DNA from: JBFGCM01 sp041581135
GTDB taxonomy: Bacteria > Actinomycetota > Acidimicrobiia > Spongiisociales > UBA5794
Assembly (NCBI GenBank): GCA_041581135.1
Contig: JBFGCM010000041.1
Span: 1 to 30,033 of the forward strand
Length of the DNA: 30,033 bases
Direction of reading: 5' to 3'
The position numbers and the translations under genes are program-made. A model generated the notes under the pieces. The model did not search any database and was not told the DNA's origin. It worked only from the letters and a program-made list of their open reading frames with translations. Of this stretch, positions 17,251 to 24,298 are shown piece after piece (the first letter of the stretch is position 1; each line of letters begins with the position of its first letter).

Positions 17251-17738
17251 TCGATCGCTTCGGTGGCCTCAAGCCCGTGTCCTGGCTCCTCAACTGGTCC
17301 CGCAAGTACTCGCTGTGGATGTTCCAGTTCGGTCTGGCCTGTTGCGCCATCGAGATGATGGCGGCGTCGGCGCCCCGCTACGACTTCATGCGGTTCGGCA
17401 TCATCCCGCTTCCGGCATCTCCGCGTCAGGCCGACCTGATGATCGTGGCCGGCACCGTCACCGACAAGATGGCACCGGCGGTGCGCCGGCTCTACGACCA
17501 GATGCCCGAGCCCAAGTACGTCATCTCGATGGGCTCGTGCTCCAACTGCGGTGGTCCCTATTGGGACTCCTACTCGGTCACCAAGGGCGTCGATCAGCTC
17601 ATCCCCGTGGACGTCTACGTCCCGGGATGCCCGCCGCGGCCCGAGGCCCTCATGGAGGGCATCGTCCTGCTGCAGGAGAAGATCACCAACGAAGACGTCC
17701 GCGAGAAGTGGAATGAGCGTGACCGAGAGCCCGTCTGA
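17247..17738 (+). CDS. nuoB: NADH-quinone oxidoreductase subunit B, operon 2
   Basis: NuoB, 163 aa, with all N2 ligands: Cys32 and Cys33 (FGLACCAIEMM), Cys98 (GSCSNCGG) and Cys128 (VPGCPPRPEAL). GTG start at 17247 overlaps the nuoA stop. It is clearly distinct from the operon 1 copy: MGSCSNCGGPYWDSYS here against MGACASSGGMFNNYA there. The motif before SPRQ reads IIPLPASPRQ, so the Arg of RASPRQ is Pro56. That Arg is near invariant in NADH-linked enzymes as I know them and lies by the quinone headgroup site. Its gene end overlaps nuoC by 26 bp. Confidence 0.96.
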   Translation: MIDRFGGLKPVSWLLNWSRKYSLWMFQFGLACCAIEMMAASAPRYDFMRFGIIPLPASPRQADLMIVAGTVTDKMAPAVRRLYDQMPEPKYVISMGSCSNCGGPYWDSYSVTKGVDQLIPVDVYVPGCPPRPEALMEGIVLLQEKITNEDVREKWNERDREPV

Positions 17739-18444
17739 TACGCCAGCGGACGACGAGACCCCCGACCAGGCAGCCGAGGAGGCACCGGTCGAGGCCGACG
17801 CGTCCGAAGAGGCCGTCTCCGAAGACGATGCTAAGGACGCCGCGGCGGAGCCCGGCCCGCACGACGCCTTTGCCGCCGAGGTGGCGGCCGCCGTCGGTGC
17901 CACGTCATGGTCGGCCGAGCACCGCAACGTCAAGGTGAAGGTGCCCGCCGACAAGTGGCTCGAGGCGCTGGAGACGCTGCGCGACCGGGGCATGACGTTC
18001 TTCAGCTTCTTGTCTGCCATCGATTGGGCGAAGGAGGTGGCGGTGGGTGACCCCGTCACCGACCCCGACGCGTTGGAGGAGCGCATCGAGGTGTTGTGCC
18101 GCGTGTCCACGGTCACGGACAACTCGGCCGTGACGCTCTCCACCGACCTGCCGACCGATTCGCCGTCTCTGCCCACCGCCGTGGGGATCTACGGCGGCGC
18201 AGAGTGGCACGAGCGTGAGACGTTCGAGATGTTCGGCGTGGATTTCGCCGGTCATCCTCGGCTCGTCAACCTCTACCTGCCGGACGCCTTCATCGGCAAT
18301 CCGTTGCGCAAGTCGTACCCCCTGCTCAGCCGAGAGGTGAAGCCGTGGCCGGGCGAGGTGGACGTGGAGGACATGCCGTCCACCGAGAACACCGAGGCCG
18401 GTGACACCGCGGGTGATGCCGATGACGAGGGTGATGCCGAGTGA
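17713..18444 (+). CDS. nuoC: NADH-quinone oxidoreductase subunit C, operon 2
   Basis: NuoC, 243 aa. The family core is at residues about 55-215, with ERETFEMFGVDFAGHPRLVN and IGNPLRKSYPL as signature. It has an acidic N-terminal tail of about 50 residues and a second acidic C-terminal tail (EAGDTAGDADDEGDAE). The ATG at 17713 has GAGAAG 4 bp upstream; a GTG at 17719 is a close alternative. Either start overlaps the end of nuoB. The stop overlaps the GTG start of nuoD (GTGA). Confidence 0.93.
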   Translation: MSVTESPSDTPADDETPDQAAEEAPVEADASEEAVSEDDAKDAAAEPGPHDAFAAEVAAAVGATSWSAEHRNVKVKVPADKWLEALETLRDRGMTFFSFLSAIDWAKEVAVGDPVTDPDALEERIEVLCRVSTVTDNSAVTLSTDLPTDSPSLPTAVGIYGGAEWHERETFEMFGVDFAGHPRLVNLYLPDAFIGNPLRKSYPLLSREVKPWPGEVDVEDMPSTENTEAGDTAGDADDEGDAE

Positions 18445-19643
18445 CCATCAATCCCACGCTCGACCCCACCAGCGCCCTCCACCTCTCCGAAGCCTCGGTG
18501 TCGGTGGAGCTGGAGACCCCCGACATGACCTTGAACATCGGCCCGCAGCATCCGTCTACCCACGGAGTGCTGCGCTTGGTGGCCAAGGTGGACGGCGAGC
18601 GCATCACCAGCGTCGAACCCGTCATCGGCTACATGCACCGCGGGTACGAGAAGCTGTCCGAGGTTCGCACCTATGCCCAGATCACCGCGCTGGTCAACCG
18701 GATCGACTGGGTCTCCGGGTTCGCCAACGAGGTGCCGTTCATCGTCGCCGCCGAGAGGCTGTTGGGTGTGGAGGCCCCCGAGCGTGCCCAGTACATCCGC
18801 CTGATCCTCACCGAGATGGCGCGGATCTCGTCGCACCTCATCTTCATGTCGTCGTATCCGCTCGAGATCGGAGCTGCCACGCCTCTGATGCACGCGTTGC
18901 GGGAACGGGAACGTGTCCTGGAGCTGATGGAGTCCGTCACCGGCGGCCGCTTCCATCCCAACTTCAACCGCATCGGTGGGGTCAAGCCCGCCGCCGGTGC
19001 CGGCTCGGCCACCCGCAAGATCGTTCAGGACCTGCCCGCCGGGTTCCTGGCCGACACTCGCAAGGCCATGGAGGAGGTCGTCGATGTCTGTGACGACCTC
19101 AACGCCCTGGTCACCGGTAACGAGATCTTCCAGGCCCGCACGGTCGGGATCGGTGTCATCCCGGCCGACAAGGGGATCGATTTCGGGGTGTCCGGCCCCA
19201 ATCTCCGGGCGTCCGGTATCGATTTCGACCTCCGCAAGCACGACGACTACCTGCCGTACGACCAGTTCGACTTCGATGTCGCCGTCGCCCAGAACGGCGA
19301 CTGCTTCGACCGCTACGTGGTCCGGCTCGAGGAGATCATCCAGGCGGCCCGCATCGTCATCCAGGCGATCGACGGCATCCCGTCGGGGCCGCTGCAGGCC
19401 AAGGTGCCCAAGATCATCAAGATCCCGGAGGGCGAGGTCTACGTGCGGGCCGAGAACCCCAAGGGCGAGATGGGGTACTACCTCGTGAGCGAGGGTGGCC
19501 GCATCCCGTACCGGGTGAAGATCCGCACCGGGTCGTTCTCGAACCTCTCGGTGCTGCCGTGGCTGCTGGAAGGCAGCCTGGTGCCCGACATCATCGCCAT
19601 CCTGGGCAGCCTCGACTTCGTCCTCGGAGACGTCGACCGATGA
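18441..19643 (+). CDS. nuoD: NADH-quinone oxidoreductase subunit D, operon 2
   Basis: NuoD, 400 aa, a normal family length, without the long acidic N-terminus of the operon 1 copy. GTG start overlaps the nuoC stop. LNIGPQHPSTHGVLRL supplies the quinone-contacting His41. Counting 53 residues on from His37 (the spacing that links the equivalent positions in Thermus and bovine enzymes) reaches Trp90 (NRIDWVSGF), where the quinone-binding Tyr is expected. Arg67 (GYMHRGYEKL) aligns with NDUFS2 Arg85, the residue dimethylated by NDUFAF7/MidA in eukaryotes, and a MidA-family gene ends this operon. The C-terminus LGDVDR is typical. The next recognised gene, nuoH, starts 253 bp later, and nuoE, F and G are missing. 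Confidence 0.96.
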   Translation: MTINPTLDPTSALHLSEASVSVELETPDMTLNIGPQHPSTHGVLRLVAKVDGERITSVEPVIGYMHRGYEKLSEVRTYAQITALVNRIDWVSGFANEVPFIVAAERLLGVEAPERAQYIRLILTEMARISSHLIFMSSYPLEIGAATPLMHALRERERVLELMESVTGGRFHPNFNRIGGVKPAAGAGSATRKIVQDLPAGFLADTRKAMEEVVDVCDDLNALVTGNEIFQARTVGIGVIPADKGIDFGVSGPNLRASGIDFDLRKHDDYLPYDQFDFDVAVAQNGDCFDRYVVRLEEIIQAARIVIQAIDGIPSGPLQAKVPKIIKIPEGEVYVRAENPKGEMGYYLVSEGGRIPYRVKIRTGSFSNLSVLPWLLEGSLVPDIIAILGSLDFVLGDVDR

Positions 19644-19900
19644 GCGTCGGAATGTCAACCACCCTGAGCTCTCTCCCGTCGCCTGTCGGCGCGTACCCGG
19701 GTGGCCGCCAGCCTAGCGCTGCGCGCTCGGCCCGTGTGACGTCCGGCGGAGCGGCAGCAGGTCGGCGAGAGGGCCCCACTACGTGTGGCAGAGGTCCAGC
19801 GCCCGGGTCGCCGACAAGTGAGACGGCAGCAGGTTGGCGAGAGGGCTTCAGGACGTGTGGCAGAGGTCGCGCGCCCGAGTCGCCCGAAGGCCAGCAATGA
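19640..19900 (+). CDS. Doubtful 86-codon ORF in place of nuoEFG
   Basis: An ORF from ATG 19640 to TGA 19900, 86 aa, sits exactly where nuoE-F-G lie in operon 1. Its start overlaps the nuoD stop (ATGA) and its stop overlaps the nuoH start (ATGA), the usual junction style of this operon. The product is Arg/Gly/Ser/Pro-rich, hydrophilic and low in complexity; its second half is a duplicated block of about 24 residues (AAGRREGPTTCGRG and AAGWREGFRTCGRG). I recognise no family. It may be a real small protein, a translated spacer that keeps ribosomes moving from nuoD to nuoH, or a chance frame in GC-rich DNA. Confidence 0.2.
   Translation: MSVGMSTTLSSLPSPVGAYPGGRQPSAARSARVTSGGAAAGRREGPTTCGRGPAPGSPTSETAAGWREGFRTCGRGRAPESPEGQQ
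19754..19897 (+). repeat. 72-bp tandem duplication between nuoD and nuoH
   Basis: Two direct copies with a 72-bp period, 19754-19825 and 19826-19897. About 51 of the first 60 bases match; the last 12 differ. Both share GCAGCAGG, GGCGAGAGGG, ACGTGTGGCAGAGGTC and GCGCCCG. The 72-bp period keeps all reading frames in register. The second copy holds the GAAGG ribosome binding site (19886-19890) and runs into the ATG of nuoH. Confidence 0.9.
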
Positions 19901-20916
19901 ACTTTTGGCTGCTTCTCGTCATCAAGATGCTGCTCATCCTCGGGGTGATGCTGACCGGGGCCCTGGTGGCGATCTTCGGTGAGCTGAAGATCTCGGCGCA
20001 CATGCAGAGCCGCATCGGACCGTACTTCGCCGGGGGGCGATTCGGATGGGCGCAGCCCCTCGCCGACGGCTTGAAGTTCATCCAGAAGGAAGAGATCATC
20101 CCGGACACCGTCGACGAGCCGGTGTTCAAGCTGGCGCCCTACGTGGTGCTGATGGGCACGGTGGCCACCTTCGTGATCATCCCGTTCGGTCCGGACCTCG
20201 TCGCCCGCGACCTGGATCTCGGGCTCTTCTACCTGCTGGCCGTCTCGTCGGTGTCGACCATCGGCGTGTTGATGGCGGGCTGGTCGTCGGGCAACAAGTA
20301 CTCGCTCATGGGCGGCCTGCGAGCCGCCGCCCAGCTCATCGCCTACGAGCTGCCGTTGGTGCTTGCGGCGGTCGGCGTGGCCATCCTGGCCGAGAGCCTG
20401 TCGCTCAACGAGATCGTGCGTGCACAAGCCGAGTGGCAGTGGTTCGGGGTCGCCCCCACCTGGTTGAACATCATCCCGCCGTTCCTGATCCTTCAGTTCG
20501 TGGCGTTCGGCATCTTCATCGCGGCCAGCCTGGCCGAGCTGTCACGGACCCCGTTCGACATGCCCATCGCCGAGTCCGAGCTGGTGATGGGGTACCTCAC
20601 CGAGTATTCGGGGCTTCGCTTCACCATGTTTTTCCTCGGTGAGTACGCCGGCATGGTGGGCCTCGCCGCCATCGCCTCGACGCTGTTCCTCGGGGGGTAT
20701 TGGATTCCGTTCGTGTCCGACGACGTGCTCAACGTCATCGGACCGGTCATCCTCATCAGCAAGGTGGCTTTCCTCGTGTTCGTCTTCATCTGGATGCGCT
20801 GGACGTTCCCGCGGTTGCGGGAGGACCAGCTGCAATCGCTGGCGTGGCGGTGGCTGATCCCGCTGTCCCTGGCGAACATCGTCGTGGTCGGGATCTTCAA
20901 GGTGGTGGCTTCCTGA
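19897..20916 (+). CDS. nuoH: NADH-quinone oxidoreductase subunit H, operon 2
   Basis: NuoH, 339 aa, about eight membrane helices. The N-terminal signature is ISAHMQSRIGP ... PLADGLKFIQKEE; the second is LSRTPFDMPIAESELVMGYL (residues 215-234). In this acidic loop Asp221, Glu226 and Glu228 are kept, but the first Glu of the EAESE group is Ile224; the operon 1 copy has Glu227 there. The usual ERK near residue 30 is ELK. ATG at 19897 with GAAGG 6 bp upstream. Stop overlaps the nuoI ATG by 1 bp. Confidence 0.96.
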   Translation: MNFWLLLVIKMLLILGVMLTGALVAIFGELKISAHMQSRIGPYFAGGRFGWAQPLADGLKFIQKEEIIPDTVDEPVFKLAPYVVLMGTVATFVIIPFGPDLVARDLDLGLFYLLAVSSVSTIGVLMAGWSSGNKYSLMGGLRAAAQLIAYELPLVLAAVGVAILAESLSLNEIVRAQAEWQWFGVAPTWLNIIPPFLILQFVAFGIFIAASLAELSRTPFDMPIAESELVMGYLTEYSGLRFTMFFLGEYAGMVGLAAIASTLFLGGYWIPFVSDDVLNVIGPVILISKVAFLVFVFIWMRWTFPRLREDQLQSLAWRWLIPLSLANIVVVGIFKVVAS

Positions 20917-21368
20917 TGCAGATACCAGGGCTCATGAAGGGCATGTGGGTCACCCTCAAGACACTGTTCACCAAGCCGGTGACGGTGAACTACCCGCTGG
21001 AGAAAGAGGTTCCGGTGCCCCGGGCCCGTGGCGTCATCGCGCTGGACGTGGATGCGTGCACGGTCTGCATGCTCTGTGCTCGGGAGTGCCCGGACTGGTG
21101 CATCTACATCGAGGGCCACAAGGCCGAGGTGCCCCCCTCCAAGCCGGGTGGACGTCCCCGGGCCCGGGCCACGCTCGACCGGTTCGACATCGACTACGCC
21201 CTCTGCATGTACTGCGGCATCTGCGTGGAGGTGTGCCCGTTCGATGCCCTGTTCTGGAGTCCCGACTACGAGTATTCCGAGCTGAGCATCAAGGACATGC
21301 TGCACGACAAGGAGCGGCTCACCGATTGGCTCGCCACCGTCCCCGATCCACCGGCCCTGGAGCCCTGA
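20916..21368 (+). CDS. nuoI: NADH-quinone oxidoreductase subunit I, operon 2
   Basis: NuoI, 150 aa, compact double ferredoxin. N6a and N6b ligand sets: Cys48, Cys51, Cys54, Cys58 (CTVCMLCARECP) and Cys97, Cys100, Cys103, Cys107 (CMYCGICVEVCP). It lacks the long C-terminal tail of the operon 1 copy. In the absence of NuoEFG, this subunit would be the likely entry point for electrons from an external donor such as ferredoxin, as proposed for other 11-subunit complexes; that is inference. Confidence 0.96.
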   Translation: MQIPGLMKGMWVTLKTLFTKPVTVNYPLEKEVPVPRARGVIALDVDACTVCMLCARECPDWCIYIEGHKAEVPPSKPGGRPRARATLDRFDIDYALCMYCGICVEVCPFDALFWSPDYEYSELSIKDMLHDKERLTDWLATVPDPPALEP

Positions 21369-21369
21369 G

Positions 21370-21909
21370 ATGACGTTTGGGGACTGGATCAGTCATGCAC
21401 CGAACTGGTGGTACCTGGCGCTCGCCGCCACCACGTTGTTCGCCGGATTCCGGGTGGTCACCAGCCGCAACGTGGTGCACGCCGTGCTGTATCTGGTGGT
21501 CACGCTGGGCGCGTCCGCCGGGTTGTTCCTGCTGCTGGGCGCCGAGTTCGTGGTGTGGACCGTGATCCTGGTCTACATCGGGGCCGTCATCGTGCTGTTC
21601 CTCTTCGGCATCATGATCACGCGGGCCCCGCTGGGTCGGGAAGCCGAGCTGGATCACGATAACCGGGTGAAGGTGTTCGCCGCGGTCGTGTCGGGTCTGC
21701 TGTTCGTACTCATCGGCGGGTCGCTGCTCAACACCTTCGCCGACGATCCCGTGTCGCCCTACATCGTGCGCACCTCCGAGATCGGTGACCTCCTGTTCAA
21801 CCGCTACGTGCTGCCGTTCGAGGTGGTGTCGCTGGTGCTGCTCGCGGCGCTCATCGGCGGCATCGTGCTCGCCCGCCGTGACCCCGAGCTGGACGAGGAG
21901 CTGCCGTGA
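21370..21909 (+). CDS. nuoJ: NADH-quinone oxidoreductase subunit J, operon 2
   Basis: NuoJ (ND6 family), 179 aa, five predicted membrane helices. Third helix VILVYIGAVIVLFLFGIMI carries the family's Tyr-x-Gly-Ala segment, and LPFEVVSLVLLAALIGGIVL is the typical last helix. ATG at 21370, 1 bp after the nuoI stop. Stop overlaps the GTG of nuoK (GTGA). Confidence 0.95.
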   Translation: MTFGDWISHAPNWWYLALAATTLFAGFRVVTSRNVVHAVLYLVVTLGASAGLFLLLGAEFVVWTVILVYIGAVIVLFLFGIMITRAPLGREAELDHDNRVKVFAAVVSGLLFVLIGGSLLNTFADDPVSPYIVRTSEIGDLLFNRYVLPFEVVSLVLLAALIGGIVLARRDPELDEELP

Positions 21910-22211
21910 TCGTCAACCAGTTCCTCCTCATCGGCGCAGTCCTGTTCTCGCTCGGCCTGTACGGCGTGCTGGTGCGGCGCAATGCCGTGCTCATCCTGCT
22001 GTCTGTCGAGCTGATGCTGGCGGCGGTGAACATCAATCTCGTTGCCTTCTCCGCGGCCTTGCAGGACGAGGCCGCCGGCGGCCAGGTGTTCGCCCTCTTC
22101 GTGATCACCGTGGCCGCGGCCGAGGTCGGCATCGGGCTTGCCATCGTGCTGCTCATCTTCCGTAACCGCCACTCGGCGAACGTCGACGAGATGGACCTGA
22201 TGAAGCTGTGA
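21906..22211 (+). CDS. nuoK: NADH-quinone oxidoreductase subunit K, operon 2
   Basis: NuoK (ND4L family), 101 aa, three membrane helices. Both intramembrane glutamates are present: Glu35 (LSVELMLAAVNI) and Glu73 (AAAEVGIGLAIV). GTG start overlaps the nuoJ stop, and the stop overlaps the GTG of nuoL, both as GTGA. The C-terminus NVDEMDLMKL is of the typical DE-x-x-x-MK kind. Confidence 0.96.
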   Translation: MIVNQFLLIGAVLFSLGLYGVLVRRNAVLILLSVELMLAAVNINLVAFSAALQDEAAGGQVFALFVITVAAAEVGIGLAIVLLIFRNRHSANVDEMDLMKL

Positions 22212-24286
22212 ACACGCTCATCGCCTCCGCTGCGCCACTCATCCAGGCTTACGTCGAGGAAGGGGAGAAGGTCGACTTCTCAGACGGCGGCGCCCTCGCC
22301 GCCGGTGCCTGGCTCATTCCCCTCGTGCCCATGGTGGTGGCATTCGTGATCGCCTTGTTCGGCAAGTACCTGCCGCGCAAGGGTGGCGGGCTCGCCGTGC
22401 TGACCATGGGTTTCCTCGCCGCCTACGGAACGCTGCTGTTCCTGGCGAACCTCGGCACGGGCATCACCTACGAAGGCGCGGTAGAGATCGCCCAGATCGG
22501 TTCCATGACGGTGGAGTGGGGATGGATGGTCGACGGCCTGTCCATCATGATGTACGCCGTCGTCGGTGTGGTCGGCTTCCTGGTCTTCGTCTACGCCCTC
22601 GGGTACATGGAAGGCGACGTCCGCTACACCGCCTTCTTTGCCTCGTTCATTCTGTTTGCCGGAGGCATGCTGGTGCTGGTCTCGGCCCCGAACCTGATCC
22701 AGCTCATCGTCGGCTGGGAGCTGGTCGGTGTGTCGTCGTACCTGCTCATCGGCCACTATTGGGAAGAGCACGAGAACTCCTCGGCCGCCATCAAGGCCTT
22801 CCTGGTGAACAAGGTGGCCGACGTCGGCTTGTTCGTCGGTGCCATCGTCCTGGCCATGTCAGTGGGGTCGTTCCGGTTCAACGACATCCTGGACGCTGTC
22901 GCCGCCCACGACACCACGTTGGCGGCGGTCGGCTTCTGGGGTGGACTGGCCATCTTCATAGGCGCGATGGGCAAGAGCGGTCAGTTCCCGTTCCACGTGT
23001 GGTTGCCCGATGCCATGGCCGGCCCCACGCCGGTGTCGGCGCTCATGCATGCCGCCACGATGGTCACGGCGGGCATCTACCTGGTGGGCCGCATGTTCCC
23101 GTTCTACCTGGACGCCGAGATCGGCGGCCAGGTGCGCAGCGTGATCATCATCATCGGCGCCCTCACCCTGTTTCTCACCGGGCTCATCGCCCTGGTCCAG
23201 AACGACATCAAACGGGTGCTGGCCTACTCCACCCTCAGCCAGCTCGGTTACATGATGGCGGCGATGGGTGCCGGCGCATACACCGCCGGGCTCTTCCATC
23301 TCTTCACCCACGCCTTCTTCAAGGCGCTGCTGTTCCTCGGCGCCGGCTCGGTGATCCACGCCGTGCACTCCAACAACATGTCCGACATGGGTGGGCTCCG
23401 GAAGTACATGCCGAAGACCCACTGGACCTTCGTGATCGCGTCGCTGGCGCTCGCCGGCATCTTCCCGCTCTCCGGCTTCTGGTCGAAGGACGAGATCCTC
23501 GCCGGGTTCGAGGAGGCCTCCCACGCCTTCCCGATCGCCGAGGGCGGCGGCACCTTGGCGACGTTCGTGCTGGTCATCGCCATCGGCGGTGCCTTCGTGA
23601 CGGCCTTTTACATGGCGCGGGCAGTCGCCCTCACGTTCTACGGCGAGTTCAAGGGTCACGGCGAGCCACATGAGTCCCCCAACGTGATGACCTACCCGCT
23701 CATCGGTCTCGCCGTGTTCTCGGTGGTCGTCGGCTGGATCAACATCCCGGGCCTGACCGAGTTCTTCTTCGAGGGCATCAATGCGCGGTTCCAGGCGGTG
23801 GCCGGGCTCCATGCCACGAGCCTCAACTTCGTGGTGGCGTTCATCGGTCTGGCGGTGGCGCTCGCCGGTGGCTATCTCGGCTGGCGCCTCTTTGCCCCGG
23901 ACAAGCCGACGCAGCAGGAGCGGGACACGTTCCGCATCCCTGTCCTGTACCCGCTGCTCGAGCACAAGTACTACATCGACGACCTCTACATGGACGGCAT
24001 CGTCCGTCCCATCCGTGGACCCATCGCCCGCTTCGCCAACTGGTTCAACGGGTCGGTGCTGGACTTCGTCGTCAACGGCACCGGGCTGCTGGCCGCGGCC
24101 GCAGCCAAGATCGTCTACGGGTTCGACCAGAAGGGTCTCGACGCAGCCATTAACGCCGGCGCGGCATCCGCCGGGGGAGCTGGTGGGTTGCTCCGCAACC
24201 TGCAGACCGGCCGGGTACAGCAGTACGCCGGCGGCAGGTTCGTGGGTGCGTTGGTCATCGTTGCCGGTTTCGTGATTCTCGGATAG
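22208..24286 (+). CDS. nuoL: NADH-quinone oxidoreductase subunit L, operon 2
   Basis: NuoL (ND5 family), 692 aa, about 70 residues longer than the operon 1 copy. The extra length lies in an N-terminal extension of about 30 residues, including an acidic stretch (VEEGEKVDFSDGG), and in loops and the C-terminal part. Channel residues are intact: Glu171 (IVGWELVGVSSYLL), Lys256 (GAMGKSGQFPFHVWLPDAM) and the Lys of FPLSGFWSKDEIL. C-terminal EHKYYIDDLYMDGIV precedes the lateral helix region. GTG start overlaps the nuoK stop. Confidence 0.96.
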   Translation: MNTLIASAAPLIQAYVEEGEKVDFSDGGALAAGAWLIPLVPMVVAFVIALFGKYLPRKGGGLAVLTMGFLAAYGTLLFLANLGTGITYEGAVEIAQIGSMTVEWGWMVDGLSIMMYAVVGVVGFLVFVYALGYMEGDVRYTAFFASFILFAGGMLVLVSAPNLIQLIVGWELVGVSSYLLIGHYWEEHENSSAAIKAFLVNKVADVGLFVGAIVLAMSVGSFRFNDILDAVAAHDTTLAAVGFWGGLAIFIGAMGKSGQFPFHVWLPDAMAGPTPVSALMHAATMVTAGIYLVGRMFPFYLDAEIGGQVRSVIIIIGALTLFLTGLIALVQNDIKRVLAYSTLSQLGYMMAAMGAGAYTAGLFHLFTHAFFKALLFLGAGSVIHAVHSNNMSDMGGLRKYMPKTHWTFVIASLALAGIFPLSGFWSKDEILAGFEEASHAFPIAEGGGTLATFVLVIAIGGAFVTAFYMARAVALTFYGEFKGHGEPHESPNVMTYPLIGLAVFSVVVGWINIPGLTEFFFEGINARFQAVAGLHATSLNFVVAFIGLAVALAGGYLGWRLFAPDKPTQQERDTFRIPVLYPLLEHKYYIDDLYMDGIVRPIRGPIARFANWFNGSVLDFVVNGTGLLAAAAAKIVYGFDQKGLDAAINAGAASAGGAGGLLRNLQTGRVQQYAGGRFVGALVIVAGFVILG

Positions 24287-24290
24287 GAGG
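24285..24290 (+). promoter_or_regulatory. Consensus ribosome binding site of nuoM, operon 2
   Basis: AGGAGG lies 8 bp before the ATG at 24299, a full Shine-Dalgarno consensus and the strongest in operon 2. It directly follows the nuoL stop, suggesting independent re-initiation at nuoM rather than overlap coupling. Confidence 0.8.
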
Positions 24291-24298
24291 ACGGTTGG

